Positions 14,793-27,800 of a stretch of 64,000 nucleotides of DNA are shown here, piece by piece. Positions within the stretch are counted from its first letter, which is position 1, and every line of letters starts with the position of its first letter. The stretch is from Paramacrobiotus metropolitanus. Lineage: Eukaryota > Tardigrada > Eutardigrada > Parachela > Macrobiotidae. Below the pieces are notes generated by a model. That model saw only the letters and a program-made list of their open reading frames with translations. It ran no database searches and was not told the DNA's origin. The stretch is taken from contig NW_026570360.1 in assembly GCF_019649055.1 (NCBI RefSeq), positions 124,001-188,000 on the forward strand, given 5' to 3'. Both the position numbers and the translations under genes were made by a program.

Positions 14793-16488
14793 CTAATCTT
14801 CGTCATCGAACGAATCATCTCCATCATCAACCACGTTCTCTCCTTTTTTTAACTTGACCTTCTTTTGAGCGATGAATTCTGGACTAAGGCTGGTCTGGCG
14901 TTTTGAGCGGAGAAGCTTTTCAGAAATGGACGCGATACGCGAGCCAACAGGAAATCCAATTGGTTTATACACACTGGACACGGGTGGAATCGGTAGTGGA
15001 GCGGGAATATCATCCAAGATCTCCACATCACTGGAGTCATCTCGGTCGTCCAACGGGGTGGACGATGAAGAGCTCGGTTGCATGGCACCATACAGCGCAG
15101 CATCCGATGCATCCTTGGTGGTGCTCCTAGTGGAGCGCATCGACACCAGTCCGTTCTTATTCTTTCCCAGTCGTTTGGTCCGCTCTTCCACAGATCGAGA
15201 TTCACCACAGCGACTGACGATATGCGGTGCCATGCGACTGAGCGTTATCTGCCGTCCACAGTTAGGACAACTGTCTGTCGTATGGAGCATGTAATCGTAC
15301 GGGTTCTGAAAGACATCTTCCCAGCTGTTAGTCATCAGGTCCAGGCCCTCTGGAGTGGGCTCCAGCGGACGATGACCTTCATCCATTTCTTCCCGTAGTA
15401 AGTCCTGAAGGGAAAAGTCCATCACACTGTCAAATAAATCAGTAAACAGTTTTCGCTCTTCTTCAGTCAAATGCTGCATCAGCGCCGGGAGATCCTGATT
15501 GCCCAAACCAGGCGGGATGTCGTAGTCCTCCTTGGGCGGTTCCGGATCCACGATCGGATTGTCTGCCGATGGGGACAATTTGCTTTCGCAATCACATTCC
15601 GGTCGATGACATCGCGAACACGAAGCAGCAAGAGAACTGTTGGACACAGTGTCATCTTTCTTGACAGGATCCGCATTGGAATCTGTATTATCACCAGCAG
15701 GACACGATGGACATCCATTGTCGACGCTCCGCGCTTGAGCAGTGTCCACGTTATTTATCTTCGTGCCAGGGGTTTCCCGTTTATCGTAGAAGGACAAGAA
15801 CAGCTCTTTGTCCGACACAATCTGCGGGAAATCGCTCCGTTTTGAGTCTTGAGCAACATGGGAAAGAGACACCTAAAATACGCTTCGATACAGCAACCAC
15901 AGACCTAAACGCCAATCCTAATGAAGTAATTGATTTAAACTACAATAAGTCTACATATTAATTATCAACTCAGAAAAAGCTAAATTTAAATAACAGTAAA
16001 ACAACGCAAATTACGTAACACGTAATGAATGACTCATGCATCCTGCCCGTCTGCCGCCGTCATAAGTAGTCATTGCGCCACTTCGTGGTAATTAGAATAA
16101 AACTAAATCAGTCGGTTAAATATCGGAAACTAACTCTTTTTGAATGCAGCGTTAAATCAGGATAGCAGTTTCTACTGGCTGATCGTTTCAGTGCTGAGCT
16201 TCTGTCCACAGGGTTCCTGAGTTCCCCAATCACAGCCAGCGATGAGGACCAGGTGTCGGAGGATCCATCCGATCCGTCGTCGATCCTCAGCTTCGTGGGC
16301 TCATCGAAATCATCGTCGATGTCGTCGGCCAGCTGCGCTGAGGCCGACGTGTAGCTGCTGTGCACCAGCGCATGCGTAACGGACTCCATTCTGTGGGTGA
16401 TAGTGCGACTCCGATGTGCAGCAAACAGCATCCCATGATCAAGTAGACCATTAGCAACCTCCGCTCGCGACGACTGCTGAGTGGGCAT
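14793..16488 (-). CDS. Acidic protein with an Sgf11-like CCHC zinc finger (function unassigned)
   Basis: Two exons, 16488-16135 and 15872-14793, join in phase (AGA|gttagt to tag|GTGTC), giving 477 aa. Near residues 320-340 is CPNCGRQITLSRMAPHIVSR followed by Cys. This fits the Sgf11 / ataxin-7-like-3 zinc-finger pattern of the SAGA deubiquitinase module (CPNCGRxIxxSRxAPHLxxC), with one extra residue before the last Cys. A second Cys cluster (CPSC, CSRCHRPECDC) lies near residues 172-213. Residues around 240-290 are predicted helical and acidic, and the tail is basic then acidic (KKVKLKKGENVVDDGDDSFDDED). The protein is far longer than typical Sgf11, so I infer only a relative or a SAGA-type chromatin factor. 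I do not recognise an orthologue. Confidence 0.75.
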
Positions 16489-17621
16489 CTAATTTCTACC
16501 GCGCTTTGTCGGTTAATTAATCCACACAAATGCCACTAATACGACCTGCAAAAACGCCTTAACGTAATTAATCAATGCGATATTACAGGCACCGAAATAA
16601 CAGCGCTGTATAAACCAGCTGAATTCGTCAGCATCTGTATCAGATTTCATGTATGCATTACCAAAATGCACCTAAGGCTGGAAATGACACAAGAAGCTGG
16701 TTATTCCCCTCTAACAGTACTCCATCACCGTAGCAAGGAAACTACCCCAAAAAATCTGAAACAAAACCACATAAAAATTTTAATATAACTAATAACAGCA
16801 CATAAAAACTCTAAATTAAACGTAAACAATTAAACATTTATTAGTTCAGCGAGTTCACTCCAGAAAATGACGCTTTGTAAGAGGCTCTAGTCAGATTGCT
16901 ATTTGTAATGATTACCGAAACTAATCGTTACATACCTTACCAAATCTTTTGGGCCAGACAGCAGGAGCATCCTTCCATATTGATTTTAATTTACAACATT
17001 TTATATCGCTAAGACGCAAACAACCATCGAAAATCATTCGAGTAAGTATATATTCAGTATTTCCAAAACATTCATCAAAGAGTCAGCACACCTGAGGTAA
17101 CGGAGACGTTTTCCATAACTTCAGTCTTGAAGGGCATTTTCTTGCTTATGATGGTTCAGTTCGATTCAGCTATTACGGCCAATCGGAAATTCGAATTAAA
17201 GCACTGCTCACCATCAGTCTCACCGTCGAGTCTCTTCCAGCTGCTTCGTTTGGCGGTCTACTCTGACTTGGTCGGTTGTGATTTCTGAGCATTTCTCTTG
17301 TTGTGGTTTCGCTTCGTAGTTCATTACATACTGGTCAGTTTGAAATGCAGTTTGTGTACGAGTAGCAATCAAAGGACGTAAACACTGAAATATGCGAGAT
17401 TTTCGCACAGAAAATACTTTTAAACTGACAATCTTTGGCTTGTACGCACCGGAAGACATACAGACAACTATGAAGAGACAAAACCCGAATTTGAAACCAT
17501 ACTCATCCAAATCTCATTGTCAAGGAAGTACGATTATCACAAATGCTTCAATGCAGGGCACAAGATGAGCAAGTGAAACTAGCCGATTCAGTATCGTACT
17601 ACAGTACGAGCCGATTCAGGG
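16489..17621. other. Intergenic region upstream of the Sgf11-like gene
   Basis: No exon is supported. It contains the 5' flank of the Sgf11-like gene and the 3' flank of PEX6. The small open frame at 17220-17510 (-) has no splice or homology support. Confidence 0.5.
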
Positions 17622-20600
17622 CTATCCTTTGGTCACGTTTACATTTTGCGTACAAAGACTCCGCTCGATGGCCTTATCAAAATCATCATTCGTAATGACC
17701 AGTTCCGCATCGGTGATCCCTGAAGAAAAAGCTTACAGAGGAGCAGAGACCTAAATGTTTATAATTAAACTCCTTATTAAATTAGCTGATTCACACTGCA
17801 CACAGGGCAGAATCTATGCGTGATTAAATTATAATTCAAAGTTCCAGACGATCGAAAGTGGGAGCACAGTAATTAAGTGCTTACCGGAAGACACCAACCG
17901 CTGCATCGCAAACAAAGCGGCATCTGCGCAAACGGCATAAATATCAGCACCTGAGATGTCAGACTCAAGCCTTCGTTCCACATGCTCGAGAAGGTCTGAT
18001 TTGTCCAAACTGCATTTGCGAGTTATTGCCTTTAAAATCTGTAAACGGTGCTTTGATGTGGTTGGGTTACCAATCTGAATAATCCGGTCAAACCTGCAAG
18101 TGAAAAAACAACATAAGTAAGTAACTGCAGCGTTTTATAAGACTAAACGCTTCATTCGCTATTCGAATAACTAGTTCAAAAATTTAAAAGTTTAACGTAA
18201 AAAAATAAACTTCCTGAACAAAGTAAAGACACCAAGTTACTAAAAGGCGAGGAGTAGGTAACTGGTAATACATTACATATTCTATCCTCAGAACTGCAAC
18301 AGCAAACACGTATAAGTCCTGCGAAAGTCAATTTAAAATTAGATCTAACTTCTTTCATTATTTAATTTTGTCACCTTCCGGGCCGCAGCAAGGCTGGATC
18401 GATGAGATCCGGACGATTTGTAGCTCCCAAAACGAACACTTGCGTGTGCCTAGTCAATCCATCCATTTCCGTCATCATCTGAGACACCACTCGATCAATC
18501 ACGCCGCCAGAATCGCCTGTTCGACCCCGTGCCGGAACTATACTGTCCAGCTCATCAAAAAAGATCAAACTAGGAGCAGTTTTTCTTGCACGATCAAATG
18601 CTGCAAAAATTTTTGAATATAAACCTAGATACCATTTATGCACAGGTTTCACAAGCCACCTACTTGTGCGAATATTTTCTTCGCTCTGCCCCACATACAT
18701 GTTGATCAGTTCAGGACCTTTCACACTGATGAAATTCAACGAGCACTGATTCGCCACGGCTTTGGCCAATAAGGTTTTCCCGTTTCCAGGGGGTCCGCAT
18801 AACAGTACACCAAATCTCTGCAGGCCACTGTCCACGATTTGCTGGCACCGCATCGGAAGTTCAATCAACCGCAGTAATTCTAGCTTGGCGTCTTCCAGGC
18901 CGCCAATATCGGTCCACGTGGTCACCGGCGTCTGCAGAGTCACAAGAAAACGCGCAGACTGATAATACAGTATATATTCCAGCGCAAAAAAAACACTGAG
19001 TAGGAACAGTGGCTCACCTTCAACTGAAAGTGCTGTCCAAAAGCCGCCTCTTGTTCATGCAAACCATTCATAAAATCAGCCTGTTTCAACGATCTGCTTT
19101 GTTCCTGGGTATTTCTACAAAGCAGTCGAACGCTAACAAAAGCAGAGGATGAAACCTACTGCTCTCGCCGTCTCGCGTACCTCTGATCTACACAGCGGGA
19201 ATATGCCTGAAATTCAGCCGACTCTAACAGGGAAATAACATCACCAAAGTCCCAGTGGTGTGAGGCACTGACCAAACCGTCATAATTCAGTTCCGCGGCG
19301 GCATTATGCAAACTGCCAGCGAGTGACCTATTTAAAGAAGGCACTCTGGAAGTCACCAGGCCCTAACAAACAAGACAACTGCTTATTGCTGCTACGATGA
19401 ACTGCATACTCACTACTAAGAATTCCTAGCAAAAACCTGCGAGCATAAAGCCATGAATTTCGATACTTCATTTAATAACTATAAAACATCAAATATGATA
19501 TCTCATTGGTTAAGTGAACCGCCCTAATATGATATTCCTATCACTGAACAATAACAAGCAAACTACACGTCAACGGTAATTAACAAAAAATACCTTAACT
19601 TCCAAAATCACAGAAAACAAATCTTCCAACTCATGACTAGGGGGTCCAATGCAAGTGCCAATGACAATAACCGGATAATCTCGTTTGGCACACGTAGCAT
19701 CCTTAATTGCACGATGCAAGGCTTGCCATAAACGAGGTTCATGCTTACTTTTTCGAAAAAACTCCAAATGAGACAGGAGTATGACACACGGCGCACAGAG
19801 CGACGCTGTAACAACGAATAACATTAAAATACTGCTTAAGCCGAAATTCTGTAAATCCGATTACTTTAATCTGTAAACCAAAATATGAAGTAAAGCATAC
19901 ATGACGTGTATCGAAATTACCCTTTTCAAATTTATGCTGGATCCGAGACTCGGTCGCCGCAATCGTGTCGGCAAAAGTATCTCGAACAACGTTGATTTCA
20001 AAAACCTGCATGTGTAAACGCAGAGCTGCAGTATAGCATAAAATGCGTTTGCCGCACGCCGGCTCGCCACTTAACAAGACCGAAACCGTTGGAGGATTTT
20101 TGAGATTCTTTGAAGAAAACGTTCTTAACACTTCCAGCAGAGTTGTTAAATCTTTCTCCAGCCCCAGTTCTGCAACAGTGTGCTTTAGCGGCTTTTGCGG
20201 ATGGTCGCTGTAGAAGTGCTCCATCGCCAGCGGAACATACGATCCCATAAAGCCAACGATAAACAAGAAAGTTTTATCCACTTCAACAAGTCCATGTACC
20301 ATGGTCTCCGGCTCCGTGTCCACAAGACGGAAATAAATTATGTCGGATCCACGCTGCATAACCGGAAGATAGTGCGATACGTTGCAACATACGGTATCAC
20401 CTTTTTTTAACAATCTCGGTGTCTCAAAGAGCGACTTTAAATGTGGATACCAGCGCTCCGCACCGTCCAGATTGCCCGAAGAGCGCACACAGGAAAATCG
20501 GGCGGTTTGGAAATGCTTCGGTTGTTCGTGCTCCGCAACGGCATTTACTCTGACAGTATCGTGGAGCCGGTGTGCGCTTGCGCCGTTCCAGTTGAACCAT

Positions 20601-21167
20601 ACCAGCGGACTCACGCGCAATGTTTGTGAACCGTCGATCTTGGAACCGTGTTGCTCCATGAAAGTAGTCTTAAATGCTCGTAACTCGATCATGCGCTTTT
20701 CTTCTGTGGCCAAACAACTATCCACTCGAACCCTACAAAAGCGCGCAATAAATTATGATTTCTCCGTCAGCTAGCGATGGCGACAAGCACTGCACCGCGT
20801 CTGCGACAACATTTGTGTCAGTTCGGACGATTCTCCATAGTGGACCGAGCAGCCGTACCTTACCATGCAAAGCAATGCACAAAATCCCCATCTCCATGTG
20901 GGGCCCTCGAAGACCGAGGGTTTCGAAGATGGATTCATGAACGAACGTGGTGTTCCACTGATCCTTCTTGCGCAGTCCGGCGAATTCATAAGAAAATGGT
21001 TTTCTAACTCCAACAACTCCAACAGGAATCCATCTGCTCCCATAATCGTAACTGGGCCCACACTTTCTTGACCGCTCAGCAATTGTCTTTACCAACACGA
21101 ACGTTCGCCACTCCGAAAGCAAGGAAGAAGTTTCCTACCTTGGCAAACTTTCTATTGACAGAGGCAT
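17622..21167 (-). CDS. PEX6: Peroxisomal biogenesis factor 6, AAA+ ATPase
   Basis: Ten exons close in phase: 21167-21139, 21051-20791, 20732-19921, 19805-19594, 19362-19181, 19114-19018, 18931-18664, 18600-18375, 18093-17885 and 17719-17622, giving about 797 aa (human 980). The N-terminal half is weakly conserved. The D1 ATPase has a broken Walker A (GEPACGKR) and no Walker B Asp-Glu (VILLSHLE). The D2 domain is intact: [47 protein letters not shown], then [18 protein letters not shown]. The peroxin-6 hallmark [20 protein letters not shown] is present. Role: with PEX1 it forms the heterohexameric motor that extracts the ubiquitinated PEX5 receptor from the peroxisomal membrane. The first junctions (29-nt coding exon 1, 58-nt intron 2) are the least certain. 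Confidence 0.95.
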
Positions 21168-22084
21168 GTGAGCGCCATTGAGCGCAACCTTGCTTTGTTT
21201 TGGTTTTTTACTGTCGTTAGCCTAATAGCCTGTAGGGTTAATCGGCCAGAGTATATGGCAACCTTCCTCTAGCAGCAGTTCAGTTGACCACGAGCTCTTC
21301 GTGTTTTAAATGCAAAAAGAAGTGGACCTGCTCTGGCAAGAAAAAAGTTCTGGCCATATATAAGTCTGTACCAATAGAAGTATACATAAATGATAGATCT
21401 CATTATTTTACCGTGATTTTGATTACCGCAATGCAATTATGCAGTAATTACTTTTTAGTGCTTATTATTACAACGCTGCTATTTCTGATTGCTACTAGAA
21501 ATCTACATAACTTACCAGCTAGTAAGCTGCAGTTCCTGTTCTCATGCTGTGGCTGTGAACGGTATTCGTATGCTTGCATCGCGTGCATCCACATCTCACG
21601 GGCACGGGATCTACTAATCGATACGGTGGCACGGTGGTACATAGGTAAAATAAGGATGATTTCCGTAGAAACATGCATTTACGTCGACTAATCTGACAAC
21701 TTAGAAGAGCAAAATTTTTTATTTTGCCATTTGATGCGCTCGAGCAATATCTCTGCAACTTGTAATAATATTTGGACGCTCAATTGACCGGGAAGTAAAA
21801 TACGGATTGGTTTTGTAGTATTGTAGAACCCATTTGGACTTTCGTCCAAGCGAGAAACCATTGTGCGAAAATGTGGTGAAATTCCTAACTGTGAGACAGG
21901 TATTCAGCTTACTGCAACGCACCATTTAAACAGTCAACGAAGACTTCCATGCTTCCAGTATTGCTTAGCTGTTAATCGGTTTTGAAAAGGTTATCGCTGC
22001 CGGGTACTTTAAAATCCAAAACTATTTGATGGTTTGCAGTTGTGATTTAATTTTAAACCCTTGCTTGGAGTTTTCACCAGCAAA
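21168..22084. other. Divergent intergenic region between PEX6 and the 22-kb gene
   Basis: Head-to-head 5' flanks. The open frame at 21284-21691 (+) lacks splice, homology and compositional support, so I regard the stretch as regulatory or spacer DNA. Confidence 0.5.
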
Positions 22085-23444
22085 ATGTCGTCTGAAAACG
22101 GGGAAAGCTCTGGAGATTTCAGCGTGATCAGTCCTGAGCGTTTGGAACACGAAGCGCAAATCGCTCGCGTGCAAATTGCTCAGCAAAACGCTGTACCGGA
22201 AATCGTTTACCCTGTTCCTTCAGCTTTAAATGTTCCGGCCGACTCGCGACTTTCGGGTATGTTTCTTGACTCTTGTAACGATATATCACTACTTACTGTA
22301 TTTACACGATAGCAGTGACACCGTGTTAGCTTACTTACATTTTCTTAATAATTCAGCGTTGTGCTGTAATGTTTTTCGGTATGTAATTACAGAAGTCCTT
22401 CGGGGTACGGCGAGTGTGCCAAGTTTCTACAAAAACACTGTCTATGACGATGTGGAGCGATCGCGGATCCCGAAACTTGTTCCGTCAGTATTCATCCGCC
22501 CCACAAAATACCGCAGTATGGGCAGGAGTATCAGCAATCTGAACACTACTCGTTCCAGTAGAGCAACACATGCCGCTGACCCAGCATGTGATGAATCATG
22601 GACACCGGAAGTCCGGCACACACTGAAATCGAAAAGCATGGCAAAATACCTTCAGATAAAGGCCTGCGTGACAGATCAGATTGATTTTATTAAGACACGC
22701 GATAATCTGTGGTCCGATAAGCGCATCTACGCGGCGGTGAGAGCGTTGAAGCGATACATAAATAAACACAATTTCCGATACACCAGCATCACTGACCACC
22801 AACGCCAGTGGCTGGAAGATATGATTAAGCGGCTGGATCAGTATTATATCCTGCGGAGGCCACGGAAAATGGTCTTCCTGAATCGATGGAAGGAGAAACG
22901 CCGGCGCATCCAGGCCCAGGACGATCTCAAGCAGCGCTGCCTGCGGCAGGTCAATCCGCCTTTCTACGATTGGCTGCAAGAGGAACTACAGCGAGTGGAG
23001 ACGCTGATCGCCGAAGACCGTCGGGAGAAGCGACGCAAAATAGCGGCTAAGAATCAGACCAGGTTGGACTGGATTGAAGGGCGCATTCGCCGGTGGGACA
23101 AGAAGATCCGACCGGATCAGCGCCCAAAGTCCCCGGAAGTGGTACCGCCGCACGTTTCCCGTCAGCCGTATTACGAAAAAAACTATGTCACTAAAGTAAA
23201 ATACATCAAACCGCAGCAAATTATTTATGTTCCACATAAACCACTGGTGGAAATCGCAAAGGGCGTAGCGGAGGCTAACCGACTGGGAAAATCCAGAGGA
23301 GCACGCGATCCGACGCTCTCGAAACACCTCGACCCTCGAACGCATCGTGTCTCCGCATCTGACCCTAAACCGGTGAAGCCAGGCAGCATGGATAAAGCTG
23401 CGCGAAAACACTGCCACAAGGGGAACCGCCGCCTACAGCTCTAG
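22085..23444 (+). CDS. Unrecognised basic, helix-rich protein
   Basis: Exon 22085-22256 begins at ATG (MSSENGESSGDFSVIS) and joins in phase (TCG G|gtatgt to ttacag|AA) to exon 22393-23444, giving 407 aa. The first roughly 60 residues are acidic and polar. From about residue 120 the chain is long, strongly basic and mostly helical, with repeated Trp and Arg/Lys clusters (KMVFLNRWKEKRRRIQAQDD, EDRREKRRKIAAKNQ, WIEGRIRRWDKKIRP). This looks like nucleic-acid-binding or cytoskeletal coiled coil. I do not recognise a family. The stop at 23442-23444 overlaps a donor-like CTAG|GTACTT, and a coding exon with its own acceptor starts 300 bases downstream at 23747. The true protein may continue into that exon. 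Confidence 0.75.
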
Positions 23445-23746
23445 GTACTTAACTTTTTAGCGTTATGTGTGACACTTTATTAGGAATAGAAAACGAAGGA
23501 TCGATTGAAATTGGATATTAATAATCATAACACGGATAGCAGCGGGCCGGTTTAATAAAATTTTAATGTACCCGTACAAGTACAGTACATGACAGCATAC
23601 TGACTGCACACGTTGGTTTAATTTGCAAAAATATTTTTTTAGTAAGCACTTTAACTCTATTTCAGTGAATGTTGCCTGCACCATAATACAAAAGTACAGT
23701 AATGCGGGCAGATGATAATAATTTTTTTTTGCTTTTTTTCCCTTAG

Positions 23747-24294
23747 CCGAAATCACTGAAACGAAAAGCGTGCATAACAGCGCATCCACCACTAAAGATC
23801 TTGCGGATGTACATGAATTGATCCAATCTATCGACGTACAACAACAAAAGCTGGTTGAAGAGCTGAAGCAACTAAAGCTCAAGAAACAGGAACTGACGGG
23901 AACACCCGAACCGGAAGAAGGGGATACCTCCCGCACCGTAACCCCGATAGTTTGTAAACCTGCCAAGCTCCCGCCGTTACCGGCAAAGGAACTGATGAAA
24001 AAGCACCACGAAGAGGCTCACCGAACGGCCGGAGTTCGGCACGATTACGCTTTGCAGGAGCGTAGTAATGCCGTCCGGTCACGACGTGAGCTACACACCG
24101 TTCCCACGTATGCAGGCGAGGAGAAGAGGAAAGAGAAAACACGGAAGCGAAATGATCTTGATAAGCGTACTAAGGATCTACTGGAGCAGGTCTATAGTGG
24201 TGTGCGTGATGCTATCGATGAGTACATTGATACGCTAGTGCAAAACGAATTCTCTAACGTTAAAGAAAATCGACCCCAAGCACAGCCTGCGTGA
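23747..24294 (+). CDS. Terminal coding exon, probably of the 22-kb gene
   Basis: A clear acceptor (tttttcccttag) at 23746 opens a frame of about 182 residues to a stop at 24294, followed by AATAAA at 24477-24482. There is no in-frame ATG until KELMKKHHEE, so it must be spliced from an upstream exon ending with one overhanging base. The sequence has a heptad-like stretch (IDVQQQKLVEELKQLKLKK), a Pro-rich linker, many Lys/Arg/Glu, and a terminal helix (AIDEYIDTLVQNEF). The style matches the preceding gene, so I infer it is that gene's last exon, separated from it by an indel or an unidentified splice choice. No family is recognised. Confidence 0.6.
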
Positions 24295-24820
24295 TTCCAC
24301 AGAAATTTACTACAGGAGCAGTGCAGCATGTCTGGCGATTTGTGATTCTATTTGAGAAGCAAGATTTGAAACGATATTGTGCAAAACGGTATGAAACAGT
24401 CAAATTTTTGCGCAATTGCAGTTTTAGGAAAAACTGCGGTTTCTACGTACTTTGCTCTGTGAAGTGGACAAAGCGAATAAATTAAATTTTGCAGTCAGTA
24501 ACCCGGCGTTAGATCAGTTCCCGTGAGCTTTATTACACCGCGGAATTTATACCGTTCGTGTCGTAGCTAACATTGCTAACATAAAAGTTTGTGGAAAAAT
24601 CGTGAACGTTTACAAACCATAACATACAATAAATGTAAAGCCCGTAACAAGACCGCATATCTGCATCCTATTCCATCAAAAGCCCAACTATGAAGTTCGG
24701 CATACTGTATAAGCGCCCTAAATGATTATCAAAGAGCGACTCCGACAGCGGAACCACAAACTACGAAAAACCATGTATTCCTTTATAAAATAGCGTCACC
24801 GCATACGCCCAACTGTCGGT
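24295..24820. other. Tail-to-tail intergenic region
   Basis: Convergent 3' flanks. A plus-strand AATAAA is at 24477-24482 for the 22-24 kb gene. Position 24529-24534 reads tttatt (AATAAA on the minus strand), about 290 bases past the CSTF3 stop. Confidence 0.6.
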
Positions 24821-27800
24821 TTATTCAGCTTCCATTTTCATCTTTTTCGCCAACCGGGAACGATATATGTCGGACACAAGCCGCCTGTCAGCGTCCACTT
24901 CGGTTTTGTTCTTTTCTTCCTATTTCACTGGCGGTGTCGATAACCTCGGATACCAGTCGAATACCCGGATCGATCCCGTCCACCGCTCTCTGCAGCTCCA
25001 CCGACGACTTGGGACCTTCTTCCAGCACCAACCGTATAATCTGATCCAAGTCGGGGAACGGCCCGGCAAAGCTCTCTGGAGGCGGGAGGAAACGTTTCAG
25101 ACTTTCCAGGCTTTCCGGTAAGGCATAATCACCGCCCCGCACGGCTAGATATCCGCGGTTCTGCGATCGGGGTTTGAATGGAATCATGGCTGACAGATCC
25201 GGCATGATCATCCGGTCTTTGATGGCTGTCGTGGTTTCTTCGACTTTACCTTTATATAAGGCAAACGGGGACGGTTTGCATACGCCGGTGGCATCACGAT
25301 TCTCAAAGTAGTCCATATTGGTCAAATCACTCTCGGTCAGCGGCATCAGATCCATGTAGTTCCAGTGACCAACCATGCACGATCCGATTAGCGAAGTCGA
25401 CGAGGGAAGCTGCAGCTGATTTAATAAATCCATGCGCGATTTATCGCATTTCTACAATAAGCGGTTCATTTATTGAACTTGATTCCAAGCGTAAGGTGGT
25501 AATTTACTACCTTCAGCGATCAAAGTGCATTGCGAACCCCACTTCAACTCCTTATTTTTATAAAGGTCATTAACTTGAAGGTTTATCAAAATTTAATAAA
25601 GTTTCACAGTTACAAATATTCATACCTGAATACTGTCGTAATCGCCCAACAACGCCTCATAATCCAGACTTTTGCCCGCAATCAGCAGTTTTTCCTGGAC
25701 AGTCAGGGAGTCCAGTTTCAGTGCTTTTTCCACCAACAGCTTGGCGTTGTTATGTTCATTTTGCATCATGAGGAAGTCTAAGTAAATCTTCGCATACTGC
25801 CCATTAACGGCATACTTCTTCATGCCCAATTCCGAGATTTTCAAGGCTACTTCCTTCTCTTTCGTGCAAAAGAACTCCATCAATGCGGATGCCACAAATA
25901 TCTGCTGCGTAATGCGTGGATCTTGGCGTGCTCGGCCGAATATAATCCGCGCCGACTGAATGCCTTCCGTGCGCCGTGTGAACAACATGTAGTGGATATA
26001 GGGCAGCGTGGGATTGTCGGTGTCCTTGACCTTCTCCAAGCAGCGTTCGTACATTTTCTTGGCACCTTTGTTGTTTTTTCGGTATTCCTCAATGTCGGCA
26101 ACGACAAGGTAGAATAGTGGACGGTCGGGATACAATGTGATGGCTCTCTCCAGGCAGGAGATCGCCGCATTCAAAACATCCCGGGCGGTTGACTGGTCAC
26201 CTCTGACAATTGCCTGTTTACATGCATTTCATGTTATCAACATCCGAATATCGGTATTTCAGTCAAGAATATGTGTCGACCGGGACTGGGAGTCACTCAC
26301 CTTTTCCGACCAGTCTCGGTAGTGCGCAGCTGTTTCCAGCCACATGTCGATCCGGTAGGGCATGCACATCAGTGAGTTCTCGTATACGTATGCAATACGT
26401 TTTGCTACTCGGTTGGCATCGTCGAGCAGTAACGAATTCGACCGCTCGAATGTCAGCCATTTCTTCCAATTTTCAATCTAGCAGAATTATGTGTTAACTG
26501 CAATGCTTAGCCAACAGATTTTTTACAGCTTGAAATTCTTCCCAGGTTGAAAACGTATTAAATATGAAATGCAGAAATACCATAAGGTTTATGCTGGCAA
26601 GTACAGTTATGCATATGTACTTATCCGTATTTCTGTATTGTACATACTTGTTTTAACGAATAACGATAAGCAAATATCCTTCTTATGGTTAAGTAATCTG
26701 CGCTGAGATCCAGTAACTTAACATTACTGTTTGTATCCAAGGTTAACTTTTGCTTGTTAGCAGTTTGTATCCAAGTTTAACTTTTGATGACTTAATTGAG
26801 AAGGTCCATATTTCGTCGAACTTGTAGTTGGAAAAACTAATGTCTAATAACTGCTCGTAAACTTTTAAAGAAGGACGGATCCTAACATGATTCCAGAATT
26901 ATGAGGTTTTAATACTGACCATCTACGGGTACAAGCAACACTCACAGTGATAGAAACAGTGATAGAAACCACAGCTGACCATTGACCAGTATCCCACCAA
27001 ATCTTTGCCACACTTTAATTACGTACTATGGTATACGGAAGATTATAAACAGTCAATAGTTGCCTGTTACCGGTCTTTAAATAAAATTTCCATTGTGTAA
27101 AATAACTACCCGATCAGAAAAATATTTTGTAGTCTGAATGCGCGTAAGACAATAGAAACACAGCCAGTCTGTCGACGCATGTATATTGTATATGCAGAGT
27201 TTTAATGGAAATAAGGTACTTATGTTCCGTCCTGGTACTGTGTAGTGGTCTCCTTTACCGTTTTAAACATGTGGAGTGTTTTTAAAAAAATATCTGAAAT
27301 TCAACACACTGGGCATGGACTCATGGTGACCACCACTGACCGATGAGGACCGCTGCGTGCCTGATTTTAATAGTGCTCGGTGGTACTCAAAGTCGCATTT
27401 AAGCAGAGTTCAGCTAATCGGGAACGCAGTTCCCAATATCGCGGTATTTATGTACATCGTGTGCTATTGAATGAGCATACGGATCCTGTGGAAAACTGGA
27501 AACCGTTTCGATATCTTCAGACTGCAATTATTTTCGTCGTATGCGAAACTCATTGTCAGTCGAGAGGCACTTTGGATTTTGTCAGGAATCAAAACCATAT
27601 AATAGAACTACCACATATTACGATTACTAGTACGGGAAATTCTGCGTTTTACGGGAAATTCTGGTTACTCATTTAAATACTACTCGTAGTATTGTAAGTG
27701 CTAACACAATCCCTTTACAATATATTCAGCTTTCTATGGTGATAAAACTGATAATACGTTTCATCGAGAAATCAAGAAATTTCTAAGAATCGCAGACCAT

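Noticed and set aside
14872-15294. 140-codon plus-strand open frame
   Set aside because: It is antisense to the long, well-supported coding exon of the Sgf11-like gene.
21284-21691. 135-codon plus-strand open frame upstream of the 22-kb gene
   Set aside because: AT-rich low-complexity translation with no homology, and no splice or polyadenylation context.
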